The position numbers and the translations under genes were made by a program. 64,000 bases of DNA, taken from positions 124,001 through 188,000 of the forward strand of contig NZ_JAJGRC010000002.1 in the NCBI RefSeq assembly GCF_020786625.1, in the 5' to 3' direction. The notes beneath the pieces are model-generated. The model saw only the letters and a list, made by a program, of their open reading frames with translations. It made no database searches and was not told the origin of the DNA. Source of the stretch: Salinicoccus sp. RF5 (GTDB lineage Bacteria > Bacillota > Bacilli > Staphylococcales > Salinicoccaceae). This document shows positions 53,121 through 61,156 of this stretch, piece after piece. Numbering within the stretch: the stretch's first letter is position 1; each line of letters starts with the position of its first letter.

Positions 53121-53504
53121 ATGCCACATCTCTATATAGAATACACATCCAACCTGAAGGGCGCGTTCGAAGTGGACGCGCTCCTCGAACAGGCAAATGC
53201 CTCCCTGCTCTCCCATTCGGATGTCATTCCAATCGGGGGCTTGCGTACAAGGGCGATCGAAATTGCAGATTACCGTGTTGCAGATGGTGCTGAGGATAAT
53301 GCGTTTGTGCACATTACATTAAAGCTTGGCGGTGGACGCTCTGAAGCGGTCAAGAAAGAGCTGTGCGACGACCTTTTCAGTACCATTACAGACTACTTTG
53401 AACCAATATATCAAAAAAGGTATCTTGCCCTCTCAATGGAGTTGTATGAATTTACGAACCCAACGTACAAGAAGAATAATATTCACGGAAGATATAAAAA
53501 ATAA
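53121..53504 (+). CDS. hpaF: 5-carboxymethyl-2-hydroxymuconate delta-isomerase
   Basis: The 127-residue protein begins MPHLYIEYTSN, so removal of Met exposes the catalytic Pro1 of the CHMI/tautomerase superfamily, and RTRAIEIADYRVADGAEDNAFVHITLKLGGGR is the family core. It isomerises CHM to OPET between HpaE and HpaG. Ribosome site AAGGAGGAAC precedes it. Confidence 0.93.
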   Translation: MPHLYIEYTSNLKGAFEVDALLEQANASLLSHSDVIPIGGLRTRAIEIADYRVADGAEDNAFVHITLKLGGGRSEAVKKELCDDLFSTITDYFEPIYQKRYLALSMELYEFTNPTYKKNNIHGRYKK

Positions 53505-53527
53505 CAGCAGGTAGTGGAGGCATGTTA

Positions 53528-54949
53528 ATGGCAAATGTTGAAATGTATATCAATGGCGAGTGGACTGGGAAAGAACTTGAACAGATGGATGTCACCAATC
53601 CGGCCACGGGCGAAACGATCGCTTCCGTCCCCAAGGGAGGGAGTGATGAGGCCAGAGCTGCTGTGGATGCAGCAGCTGCAGCATTGAAGGAATGGCGGGC
53701 GCTCACAGCTGAGGAACGCAGTGCCTACCTTTTCAGATGGCATCAGCTGATTCATGAACATAGGGAAGAAATTGGCAGGATCATGACCGAAGAGCAGGGA
53801 AAACCGTTGAAGGAAGCAATCGGTGAAGTGGATTATGCCAATGGTTATATCTCCTGGTATGCAGAGGAAGGCAAAAGGATCTATGGGGACATCCTACCGG
53901 CCTCCCATAGGCACAAGCGTTTATTCGTGACAAAACAGCCGGTTGGTGTCGTTGCGGCAATCACCCCTTGGAATTTTCCGGCTGCCATGATTACGCGCAA
54001 GGTGGGACCGGCGATGGCTGCGGGATGTACCGTGGTTGTAAAGCCAGCCTCCCAGACTCCGTTGACTGCCTTCAAACTGGTCGAATTGGCAGAAGCTGCC
54101 GGTGTGCCAAAAGGTGTGATCAACGTCATCACCGGGAGCTCCCGTCAGATTGGGGAGGTGTGGACCCAGGACAGCAGGGTCAGAAAGCTCACCTTCACAG
54201 GATCTACAGGAGTCGGCAAGCAGCTGATGAAGGATTCGGCGGATACCATGAAGAAGATATCTCTAGAACTTGGAGGGCATGCACCTTTCATCATCACAAA
54301 AGATGCTGATTTGGATAAAGCGGTAAATGGGGTGGTCATGTCTAAATTCCGCAATGCTGGTCAGACATGTGTCTGTACCAATCGGGTATATGTACATACT
54401 TCTATAGAGGAAGCATTCAACGACAAGCTCAGGGAGACAGTCTCTGGTTTGAATATGGGCAATGGTCTTGAATCAGATACCGATATCGGCCCGCTGATTG
54501 ATGATTCTGCAGTGGAGACAGTAGACAATCAAGTGAAGGATGCGGTGGACAGAGGAGGTACGCTGGTATGCGGAGGCGATCGGGGCGAAGGGCTGTTCTA
54601 TCAGCCGACTGTCGTTACCGGCGTTTCTGATGAGATGCTCTGCATGCATGAAGAAACATTCGGGCCATTGCTGCCGGTCACCGTGTTCCACGATGAGGAA
54701 GAAGTGATAGAGCGTGCCAATAATTCTCCATATGGATTGGCGGCCTATGTCTTCACAGAAAAGATCGGTGAAGCAATCAGGATCAGTGAAGCGTTGGAAT
54801 ATGGCATCATTGGACTGAATGACGGCGGACCGTCGACACCACAGGCACCATTCGGCGGCTTCAAGGAAAGTGGCCTTGGAAGAGAAGGCGGCTATTATGG
54901 TATAGAAGATTACCTGGAAACGAAGTACATTTCATTGAGCTTTGAATAG
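53528..54949 (+). CDS. gabD: Succinate-semialdehyde dehydrogenase (NAD(P)+)
   Basis: The 473-residue aldehyde dehydrogenase has Glu248 in LELGGHAPF and Cys281 in the CVC pair of NAGQTCVCTNR, the redox-switch cysteine pattern characteristic of SSADH. It ends in GGPSTPQAPFGGFKESGLGREGG. It oxidises succinate semialdehyde released by the aldolase to succinate, completing the pathway. ATG 53528 is taken because GTGGAGG lies seven bases before; the ATG at 53522 is too close to that site. Last gene of the hpa operon. Confidence 0.92.
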   Translation: MANVEMYINGEWTGKELEQMDVTNPATGETIASVPKGGSDEARAAVDAAAAALKEWRALTAEERSAYLFRWHQLIHEHREEIGRIMTEEQGKPLKEAIGEVDYANGYISWYAEEGKRIYGDILPASHRHKRLFVTKQPVGVVAAITPWNFPAAMITRKVGPAMAAGCTVVVKPASQTPLTAFKLVELAEAAGVPKGVINVITGSSRQIGEVWTQDSRVRKLTFTGSTGVGKQLMKDSADTMKKISLELGGHAPFIITKDADLDKAVNGVVMSKFRNAGQTCVCTNRVYVHTSIEEAFNDKLRETVSGLNMGNGLESDTDIGPLIDDSAVETVDNQVKDAVDRGGTLVCGGDRGEGLFYQPTVVTGVSDEMLCMHEETFGPLLPVTVFHDEEEVIERANNSPYGLAAYVFTEKIGEAIRISEALEYGIIGLNDGGPSTPQAPFGGFKESGLGREGGYYGIEDYLETKYISLSFE

Positions 54950-55017
54950 AAGACGAAAAGGAGCCTTCTGGTAATTATGAAGTAGGATCCATAGGCTGAT
55001 ACTCACTATTTGGTATA

Positions 55018-55045
55018 GGAGCCAGCATCGAAATATGCTGGCTCC
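55018..55045 (+). terminator. Weak hairpin after the hpa operon
   Basis: An 11-bp stem GGAGCCAGCAT/ATGCTGGCTCC with a short loop but without a clear T run; probably ends or processes the hpa transcript. Confidence 0.55.
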
Positions 55046-55112
55046 CATCTATGTTAATGCCCTATTCTGCCCCAGCAAGCCAATCAGTTTATCAATTATT
55101 TGAAAATTGTGA

Positions 55113-55118
55113 TATAAT
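55113..55118 (+). promoter_or_regulatory. Extended -10 element before the FAH gene at 55154
   Basis: TATAAT preceded by TG-A (extended -10) lies 35 bases before the start codon; no good -35 is seen. Confidence 0.45.
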
Positions 55119-55153
55119 CTTGGGTACATTATATACTGATGGGGGTAATTGGG

Positions 55154-56005
55154 ATGAAGCTTTTGACTTTTTATAGTGATGGAAAACTCAAACCAGGGGT
55201 ACTGACGAAAAAAGGTGTCCTGGACATCTCGGGGTCCTATCCGACATTGATCGAGGCCATTGTACGCTATAAAGGTTTGGAAGAGTTTCTGCAGTTTGCA
55301 CTCGAAGAGGGATGCGAATCCTTTCTGGACCCCCGCAAAGTGGATCTGGGTCCCGCAATAGACTGTTCTGAAAAGATCATCTGTGTGGGCCTGAACTATA
55401 GGAAACATGCAGAAGAGTCGAATATGCCGGTGCCCGACTATCCAATCCTCTTCAGCAAGTACAGGAACAGCCTGTCCGGAAATGGGGAGACGGTCGGAAT
55501 TCCGGCAGAAGCCTCCCAGGTGGACTATGAGGCGGAGCTCGCCATCATCATCAGCAGGGAGGCCAAAGACATCAGAGAGGAGGATGCCGAAGACTATATT
55601 TTCGGCTACAGTGCCGCGAATGACCTGTCTGAACGGTCATTTCAATTCAGAAGCGGCCAGTGGCTGCTCGGCAAGAATCTGGATGGCTTCTGTCCATTGG
55701 GTCCATACCTGGTCACCCAGGATGAAATCGAAGACCCGAACAAGCTGCGCATCAGCTGCAGCGTCAATGGAGAAGTACGGCAGGATTCCAATACGAATGA
55801 CATGATCTTCAAGTGCGAGAAGCTGGTCAGCTATATTTCACACTATATGACGCTGAAGCCGGGAGACGTCATTCTCACGGGAACACCGGAAGGCGTCGCC
55901 ATGGGTCATGAAGAAGGTCATCGTCCATGGCTCCAGGATGGTGATGAGGTCACCGTCGAAATCGAGCAGCTGGGCAGGCTCACCACATATATGGAAGCGG
56001 AGTAG
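55154..56005 (+). CDS. Fumarylacetoacetate hydrolase family protein
   Basis: The 283-residue protein has the FAH core: GLNYRKHAEESN, PILFSKYRNSLSG, metal ligands in VDYEAELAIIIS and SAANDLSER, and GDVILTGTPEGVAMGH. Members hydrolyse or decarboxylate acylpyruvates and related 2-oxo acids, and some are hydratases of aromatic pathways. It has its own promoter and sits just downstream of the hpa operon, which lacks a recognisable HpaH (OHED hydratase), so it is a candidate for that step; an acylpyruvase is the simpler alternative. ATG 55154 is preferred over 55139. Confidence 0.83.
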   Translation: MKLLTFYSDGKLKPGVLTKKGVLDISGSYPTLIEAIVRYKGLEEFLQFALEEGCESFLDPRKVDLGPAIDCSEKIICVGLNYRKHAEESNMPVPDYPILFSKYRNSLSGNGETVGIPAEASQVDYEAELAIIISREAKDIREEDAEDYIFGYSAANDLSERSFQFRSGQWLLGKNLDGFCPLGPYLVTQDEIEDPNKLRISCSVNGEVRQDSNTNDMIFKCEKLVSYISHYMTLKPGDVILTGTPEGVAMGHEEGHRPWLQDGDEVTVEIEQLGRLTTYMEAE

Positions 56006-56079
56006 AAAGCATTCCATTTGATTTGTTTCCGAATGAAGCGCAACATGGAATCATAGACATTTGAGGAGGCGAATATGTA

Positions 56080-56709
56080 ATGAGAATATTGGTGATTGGC
56101 GCAAACGGCCAGATCGGCAGAATGGTTGTCGAAAAGCTGAAGGAGAGCGAGCATGACCCAGTCGCTATGGTGCGTAAGGAAGCACAGGCGGAAGCATTAC
56201 ACGAACAGGGAATAAAGACCGTCATCGGCGACTTGGAGAAGGATTTTTCTCACGCTTTTGAAGACATCGACCTCGTGCTGTTCACGGCTGGTTCCGGTGC
56301 GAAGACGGGTGCCGACAAGACGATCCTGATCGACCAGGAAGGCGCGATGGAATCGATCGACCTTGCCAAGGCGCATGGTGTGAAGCACTTTGTGATGGTC
56401 AGCGGCATGGGTGTTGAAAACCCAAGGCAGGCGGACGATAAAATGCGCCCATACATGCATGCCAAATTCCGTGCGGATGAGCACCTCAAAGCATCCGGCG
56501 TCCCATATACCATCCTCCGTCCGGGACTTCTGACGAATGATGACGGCAAAGGCTCGGTGGACTTCTATGAATATGAAGGGGAGACACGCTACGGGGAAGT
56601 GCCGCGTGCAGATGTCGCAAGCGTACTCGTTGAAATCATCAATGCGAAACCTGAGAACAAGCTCTATTATCTCATCAGCGGGGACACCCCGGTTGCTGAA
56701 ATCCTATAG
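56080..56709 (+). CDS. SDR-type NAD(P)-binding oxidoreductase (YhfK-like), second copy
   Basis: The 209-residue atypical SDR begins MRILVIGANGQIGRMVVEKL and continues with MVSGMGVENPRQ and HAKFRADEHLKASGVPYTILRPG. It is a close relative of the protein at 2849-3472 (both share GDLEKDFSHAFEDVD-like and ILIDQEGAMES-like segments). Cofactor NAD(P); substrate unknown. Ribosome site GAGGAGG. Confidence 0.85.
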   Translation: MRILVIGANGQIGRMVVEKLKESEHDPVAMVRKEAQAEALHEQGIKTVIGDLEKDFSHAFEDIDLVLFTAGSGAKTGADKTILIDQEGAMESIDLAKAHGVKHFVMVSGMGVENPRQADDKMRPYMHAKFRADEHLKASGVPYTILRPGLLTNDDGKGSVDFYEYEGETRYGEVPRADVASVLVEIINAKPENKLYYLISGDTPVAEIL

Positions 56710-56726
56710 ACTCATATCGATGATCG

Positions 56727-56751
56727 ACCCGGCTGAGATGCCGGGTTTTTA
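56727..56751 (+). terminator. Terminator after the second YhfK-like gene
   Basis: ACCCGGC pairs with GCCGGGT around a 6-base loop and is followed by TTTTTATTATT. Confidence 0.8.
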
Positions 56752-56762
56752 TTATTCATCAA

Positions 56763-56776
56763 TGTAAACGGTTTCA
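56763..56776. promoter_or_regulatory. cre site upstream of the SSS transporter genes
   Basis: TGTAAACGGTTTCA matches all 14 positions of the cre consensus and lies about 120 bases before the DUF3311-type gene. Confidence 0.7.
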
Positions 56777-56894
56777 TAAAATAAAAATTCAGAAAATGTA
56801 GAATATTTTGTGTGGAAGTGTTAATGTATCGGTAATTATATCTTGGCATCCGCTCTGGAGCGGGCCTGGAACCAATCATAAGGAAGGTGATTGA

Positions 56895-57137
56895 ATGAAG
56901 CAGAAGACACGGGAACCGATCACGAACTACAGGATATGGATCGGCTTCCTCATCATTTTCATCCTGTTGAATCCATGGTATTTCCCATCCGGAGATCCGG
57001 TGCTGGTCTATGGCGTACCGCTCTGGGCATTGGTGATCATGGGAGTGACGGTCGTGCTGTCGCTCTACATCACATATGTCATCCGGTACCACTGGGAGAT
57101 TGAGGACGAAGAAGAATCAGGAAAGGAGGAGAAGTAG
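56895..57137 (+). CDS. DUF3311-like small membrane protein
   Basis: The 80-residue protein has two hydrophobic helices and the pattern LLNPWYFPSGDPVLVYGVPLWALVIM typical of DUF3311 proteins, with a charged Glu-rich C-terminal tail. Such genes usually precede a sodium:solute symporter gene, as here (the stop directly precedes the next ATG), and may be an accessory subunit. Function not established. Confidence 0.82.
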   Translation: MKQKTREPITNYRIWIGFLIIFILLNPWYFPSGDPVLVYGVPLWALVIMGVTVVLSLYITYVIRYHWEIEDEEESGKEEK

Positions 57138-58642
57138 ATGGAACTGGCGTTTTCAGGGACGTCCGGCATTCTGATCATGCTGTTCTATGGCATCATCATG
57201 CTGCTGATCGGCGTCGGGACATATATGAGAAACAAGAACGTACATAGCAGTCTGGAAGAATATTACCTCGAGGCAGGGGGCTCGGGACGATGGTCCTGTT
57301 CTTCACCTTCTTCGCCACCCAATACAGCGGCAATACGGTCATCGGCTATTCGGCTGAGGCGTACCGCGTCGGGTATGCGAACCTCGTGAGCATACCGTTC
57401 TTCATCATGATCATCCTCGTCTACCTGCTGTTTGCACCGAGGATGTACAAACTGAGCAAGAAGCATAATATCGTGACACCGGTGGATTGGCTGGAGATGA
57501 AGTTCGAATCGAAGGCCGTCTCCATACTCGCAGCAATCATCATGCTGTATGCTCTGGGAAACTTCCTGCTCGAGCAGCTGATTGCAATCGGTCAAGGTGT
57601 TGCAGGGCTGACGGGTGGTACGGTGCCATACCAGGCGGGCGTCATATTCTTCATCGTCATCATGGTGGTATATGGCTGGCTCGGCGGCATGCGTTCGGTC
57701 GCCTATACGGATACGATGCAGGGCATCGCGCTGCTCGTCGGCGTATTCATGCTGTTGATCGGCACAATCGTCTACTTCGGTGGCCTGCCGGCAGCTGGAG
57801 ACTACATCCGGACATACTCCCCTGAAAACCTTGGTGTACCGGAGGGAGGCGGACTGGTCCGGTGGACCAACTTCCTCATATTAGTCGGTATCGGGGCGGC
57901 GGTCTATCCGAATGCCATTCAGCGGATCTTCTCCGCCAAGAGTGAACGGTCGCTCAAACGGTCGCTTACCCAGATGGCATGGATGCCGTTTTTGACGGCA
58001 GGTGTCGTGTTCGTCATCGGTATACTCGCCTATACCGCCTTCCCGGACCTCAGTGTGGAGGAATCTGAACAGATCGTCGGCATGATGGCCAGCGCCATCG
58101 CCAATGAGAACATCATCTTCTATATCGCGATGGTACTGCTGTTCGGCGGTATCATTGCAGCCATCGTCTCTACTGCAGACTCTGTGCTGCTTACATTCTC
58201 ATCCATCGTATCGAAGGATATATACGGACGGTACATCAATCAGGAGGCTTCCGACAACAAGAAGATAATGGTCGGGAAGATCGTCGGTGTCATCGCGGTG
58301 GCATTCCTGCTGATGGTCGCATGGAACCCGCCCGGCACACTGTATCAGGTCTTCGTTCTCAAGCTTGAAATCCTTGTCCAGGTGGCACCGGCCATCATAC
58401 TTGGCCTCTACTGGGAGCGGAGTCATGCGAAATCCGTGTTTGCCGGCATGCTCACCGGTGCACTGGTTGCGGCGGTATTCACATTTGCCGGCCTGACGCC
58501 ACTCGGCATCTTCAGCGGCGTATGGGGACTCATCATCAACCTGTTCATCTATATCGTGGGCAGCTTCGCTTTCGGGACTGCTTCAGCAAAAGAGAGTATA
58601 GCTCAAGTTGAAAGCAGCGATGCCACACAGGCAGTAAGATGA
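57138..58642 (+). pseudogene. Sodium:solute symporter (SSS family), disrupted by a one-base deletion
   Basis: Translation from ATG 57138 gives MELAFSGTSGILIMLFYGIIMLLIGVGT and reaches EEYYL at 57267-57269, then goes out of frame and stops at 57389. The rest of the permease is open in a second frame from about 57270 to 58642. Adding one C between 57270 and 57271 would give the family motif YYLAGRGLGTM and restore a ~502-residue protein with about 13 helices. This is a real frameshift in the given sequence: a pseudogene, a phase-variable or strain-specific mutation, or a sequencing error. Intact SSS members import organic acids or amino acids with Na+. Confidence 0.88.
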
Positions 58643-58646
58643 ATAT

Positions 58647-58671
58647 AAAGCAACGAAGTAGGTGCTTTTTT
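58647..58671 (+). terminator. Weak terminator after the SSS gene
   Basis: AAAGCA pairs with TGCTTT across a ten-base loop, followed by a T run. Confidence 0.55.
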
Positions 58672-58732
58672 GATATCGACATTAAATTGGAAGTCCTTTC
58701 ACTTTTATTGACAGAGGGTAAAGGCACATAAT

Positions 58733-58755
58733 ACATTTACACTAAGTGTATATGT
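58733..58755. promoter_or_regulatory. 23-base operator-like palindrome before the KDPG aldolase gene
   Basis: Halves ACATTTACACT and AGTGTATATGT around a central A are complementary at 10 of 11 positions. The site lies 20 bases after TTGACA (58708-58713) and overlaps the place of a -10 element. GntR-like gluconate repressors use similar palindromes; the binding protein is not in the window. Confidence 0.55.
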
Positions 58756-58834
58756 AATAATTTCGGGAGGCTCACCCTCTGCACATATCGGCTTATGAAT
58801 TTCATTCAGTTAAGAAAGGATAGGTGGGATATCA

Positions 58835-59461
58835 ATGACAGTACTTGGCAGAATCAAGGAGCATAAAATGATAGGCATACTGCGCGGTTATGATACGGAA
58901 GATGCGGTGAAAATTGTCGATACCCTCGTAAAGAATGATTTCAGGGTCATTGAAGTGGCGCTCAATTCCCCAAACTCATTGAAGACGCTGAAAGTGCTCA
59001 AGGAAAAGTTCGGCGATGAAATCATTCTTGGTGCCGGAACGGTGCTGACTGTGGAGGCTGCGAAGGAATGTGTGGCGATTGGCGTCCAATTCCTGCTCTC
59101 CCCGGCATACGGTGAACGGGTGCTTCAATATGCAAAATCACGCGGCATCCTATACATTCCAGGGTGCTATACGCCGACGGAAATCTACGAGGCCTATCTG
59201 GCTGGAGCGAAGATGATCAAGGTTTTCCCAGCTGGGCAGCTGGGTGCAACCTATATCAAGGATGTGCTTGGACCGATGGATGATCTGGTGCTGCTCCCTA
59301 CAGGAGGTGTGAATCCTGACAATATCCGGGCTTACTTGAATTCAGGAGCTCAGGCGGTCGGGGTAAGTTCCGCCATCATCCCGCCAAACCGTCCAGTTGA
59401 TGACGCGCTGCTAGAAGAAATCGGTGAGCGGGTTCATAAGATGAAAGGTGAAGTAGAGTAA
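58835..59461 (+). CDS. KDPG/4-hydroxy-2-oxoglutarate aldolase, copy 2
   Basis: The 208-residue class I aldolase has Glu40 (VIEVALNSP), Schiff-base Lys129 (MIKVFPAGQ), GAGTVLTVE and LLPTGGVN. It differs from the kdgA product at 25046-25684 (for example NSP instead of TTP). Paired with a gluconate-type kinase downstream it may serve a gluconate or 2-keto-3-deoxy-sugar-acid route. The start has a GGATAGGTGGG ribosome region. Confidence 0.88.
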   Translation: MTVLGRIKEHKMIGILRGYDTEDAVKIVDTLVKNDFRVIEVALNSPNSLKTLKVLKEKFGDEIILGAGTVLTVEAAKECVAIGVQFLLSPAYGERVLQYAKSRGILYIPGCYTPTEIYEAYLAGAKMIKVFPAGQLGATYIKDVLGPMDDLVLLPTGGVNPDNIRAYLNSGAQAVGVSSAIIPPNRPVDDALLEEIGERVHKMKGEVE

Positions 59462-59543
59462 AGAAAAGATGGTCTGCTTCTTCCGGTTTATGAGAGACCT
59501 GATCAGTCGTGTCATCAGCATTTTCATATAGAATGAAGTTACG

Positions 59544-59568
59544 ACCCCATGCCGCGCATGGGGTTTTT
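59544..59568 (+). terminator. Terminator between the KDPG aldolase and kinase genes
   Basis: ACCCCATGC pairs with GCATGGGGT around CGC, followed by TTTTTG, so the aldolase and kinase genes are probably separate transcripts. Confidence 0.85.
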
Positions 59569-59628
59569 GTATACACAGCCAAAAAGCCATATAATAGAAG
59601 GAACAGGAAATAAAAAGGGGGAATCGCC

Positions 59629-61143
59629 ATGAAGAAGTATATGATGGGTCTGGATCTCGGCACGACTGCAGTCAAGGCGGTGCTGTTCAATACGACCGGC
59701 GAATACATAGACAAGGAAACGCAGCATTACCCGCTTCACACGCCGGATGTCCATATTGCAGAACAGGATCCGGATGAGATCCTGGAGAAGTCGATGGAGG
59801 CGATTAGACTGCTCGTCAAACGCAACCGTTGCGGCAGCAGCATCGAATTCATCTCCTGTTCATCTGCGATGCACAGCCTGATCCTACTCGACAAGTCGGG
59901 GAGCCGGCTGACCGAATGCATCACCTGGGCCGATAGGCGCAGTGAGGAGGTGGCAGAGGAATGGGGGACGGAGCGCGGCGTCGGAATCTACAGGCGGACC
60001 GGCACGCCGATCCATCCGATGAGCCCGTTCATCAAGCTGCTTTATTTCAAGGATGCACATCCTGAGCTGTACAGCCAGATCGGCAAGGTGGTCGGCATCA
60101 AGGAATATGTGCTGCATCATCTGACCGGTGTCTATGAAGTCGACAAGTCCATCGCGAGCAGCATGGGCATGATGAATCTGGAGACTTCCCAGTGGGACAC
60201 GGAAGTGCTTGAAATCCTCGGGCTGAACACGGCGCAGCTGCCGGATATCGTCGGGACGACGAAGGTGTATCCATCCCTGAACAGGATGCATGAAAAGCTC
60301 GGCATCGCTGAAAAGACGAAGATCATCACCGGTGCAAGTGACGGGGTGCTTGCGAACCTCGGCGTCAATGCCATCCAGAAGGGGGATATTGCGATCACCA
60401 TCGGTACGAGCGGGGCCATCCGTACGGTCATCGATGCCCCGAGGACGGATGTGAAGATGCGTACATTCTGCTACCACCTGACGGACGATCACTATGTCAT
60501 CGGCGGGCCCGTGAACAACGGCGGCGTCGTCCTGAGGTGGATCCGCGACGAGCTGTGCACGGAGGAAGTCGGTGAAGCGGCATCCTCCGGCAAGGACCCA
60601 TACGAAGTGATGACACAGGCGGCAAAGGAAGTCAGGCCGGGAAGCAACGGGCTCATCTTCCACCCCTACCTTGCAGGGGAACGTGCACCGCTCTGGAATG
60701 CAAAGGCGGTCGGATCCTTCTACGGCCTTACCTTGTCGCATGAACGGAAGCACATGATCCGTGCTGCGATGGAGGGTGTGGTCTACAACCTCTACAGTGT
60801 ATACCTGGCCCTCCGCGAGCAGATGGACAGTGTAGGCAGCATCAAGGCGAGCGGCGGTTTCGCCAGAAGTGAAATGTGGAAACAGCTTATGGCCGACGTG
60901 TTCGGTGAACAGCTGACGGTGCCGAAATCATATGAAGCCAGTGCATTCGGTGCCTGTCTGCTTGGCCTGTATGCCATTGGTAAAATGAAGGATCTGGACG
61001 AAGCCGCACAGTTTGTCGGGGAAAGTGATGCATATGTTCCTGAAGAAGCGGTATATATGAAGTACCAGGAGATCATGAGCGTTTATATCGAGCTTGGGCG
61101 CGCGCTGGAACCATTCTACAACCGGATGGACGAAATCAGATGA
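59629..61143 (+). CDS. gntK: Gluconokinase (FGGY family)
   Basis: The 504-residue FGGY carbohydrate kinase has the N-terminal phosphate motif MGLDLGTTAVKAVLF, ITWADRRSEEVAEEW, the ATP-site GASDGVLANLGVNA and TIGTSGAIRTV, and the second FGGY signature ASGGFARSEMWKQLMADVFGEQLTVP. Gluconate kinases share this layout and length. It phosphorylates gluconate to 6-phosphogluconate; no gluconate permease is adjacent. Other FGGY substrates (e.g. aldonates) cannot be excluded. Confidence 0.88.
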   Translation: MKKYMMGLDLGTTAVKAVLFNTTGEYIDKETQHYPLHTPDVHIAEQDPDEILEKSMEAIRLLVKRNRCGSSIEFISCSSAMHSLILLDKSGSRLTECITWADRRSEEVAEEWGTERGVGIYRRTGTPIHPMSPFIKLLYFKDAHPELYSQIGKVVGIKEYVLHHLTGVYEVDKSIASSMGMMNLETSQWDTEVLEILGLNTAQLPDIVGTTKVYPSLNRMHEKLGIAEKTKIITGASDGVLANLGVNAIQKGDIAITIGTSGAIRTVIDAPRTDVKMRTFCYHLTDDHYVIGGPVNNGGVVLRWIRDELCTEEVGEAASSGKDPYEVMTQAAKEVRPGSNGLIFHPYLAGERAPLWNAKAVGSFYGLTLSHERKHMIRAAMEGVVYNLYSVYLALREQMDSVGSIKASGGFARSEMWKQLMADVFGEQLTVPKSYEASAFGACLLGLYAIGKMKDLDEAAQFVGESDAYVPEEAVYMKYQEIMSVYIELGRALEPFYNRMDEIR

Positions 61144-61156
61144 GGAGGGCGGTACA

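Noticed and set aside
59884-60753. 289-codon antisense frame inside gntK
   Set aside because: Overlaps a clear FGGY kinase entirely and has no family features.
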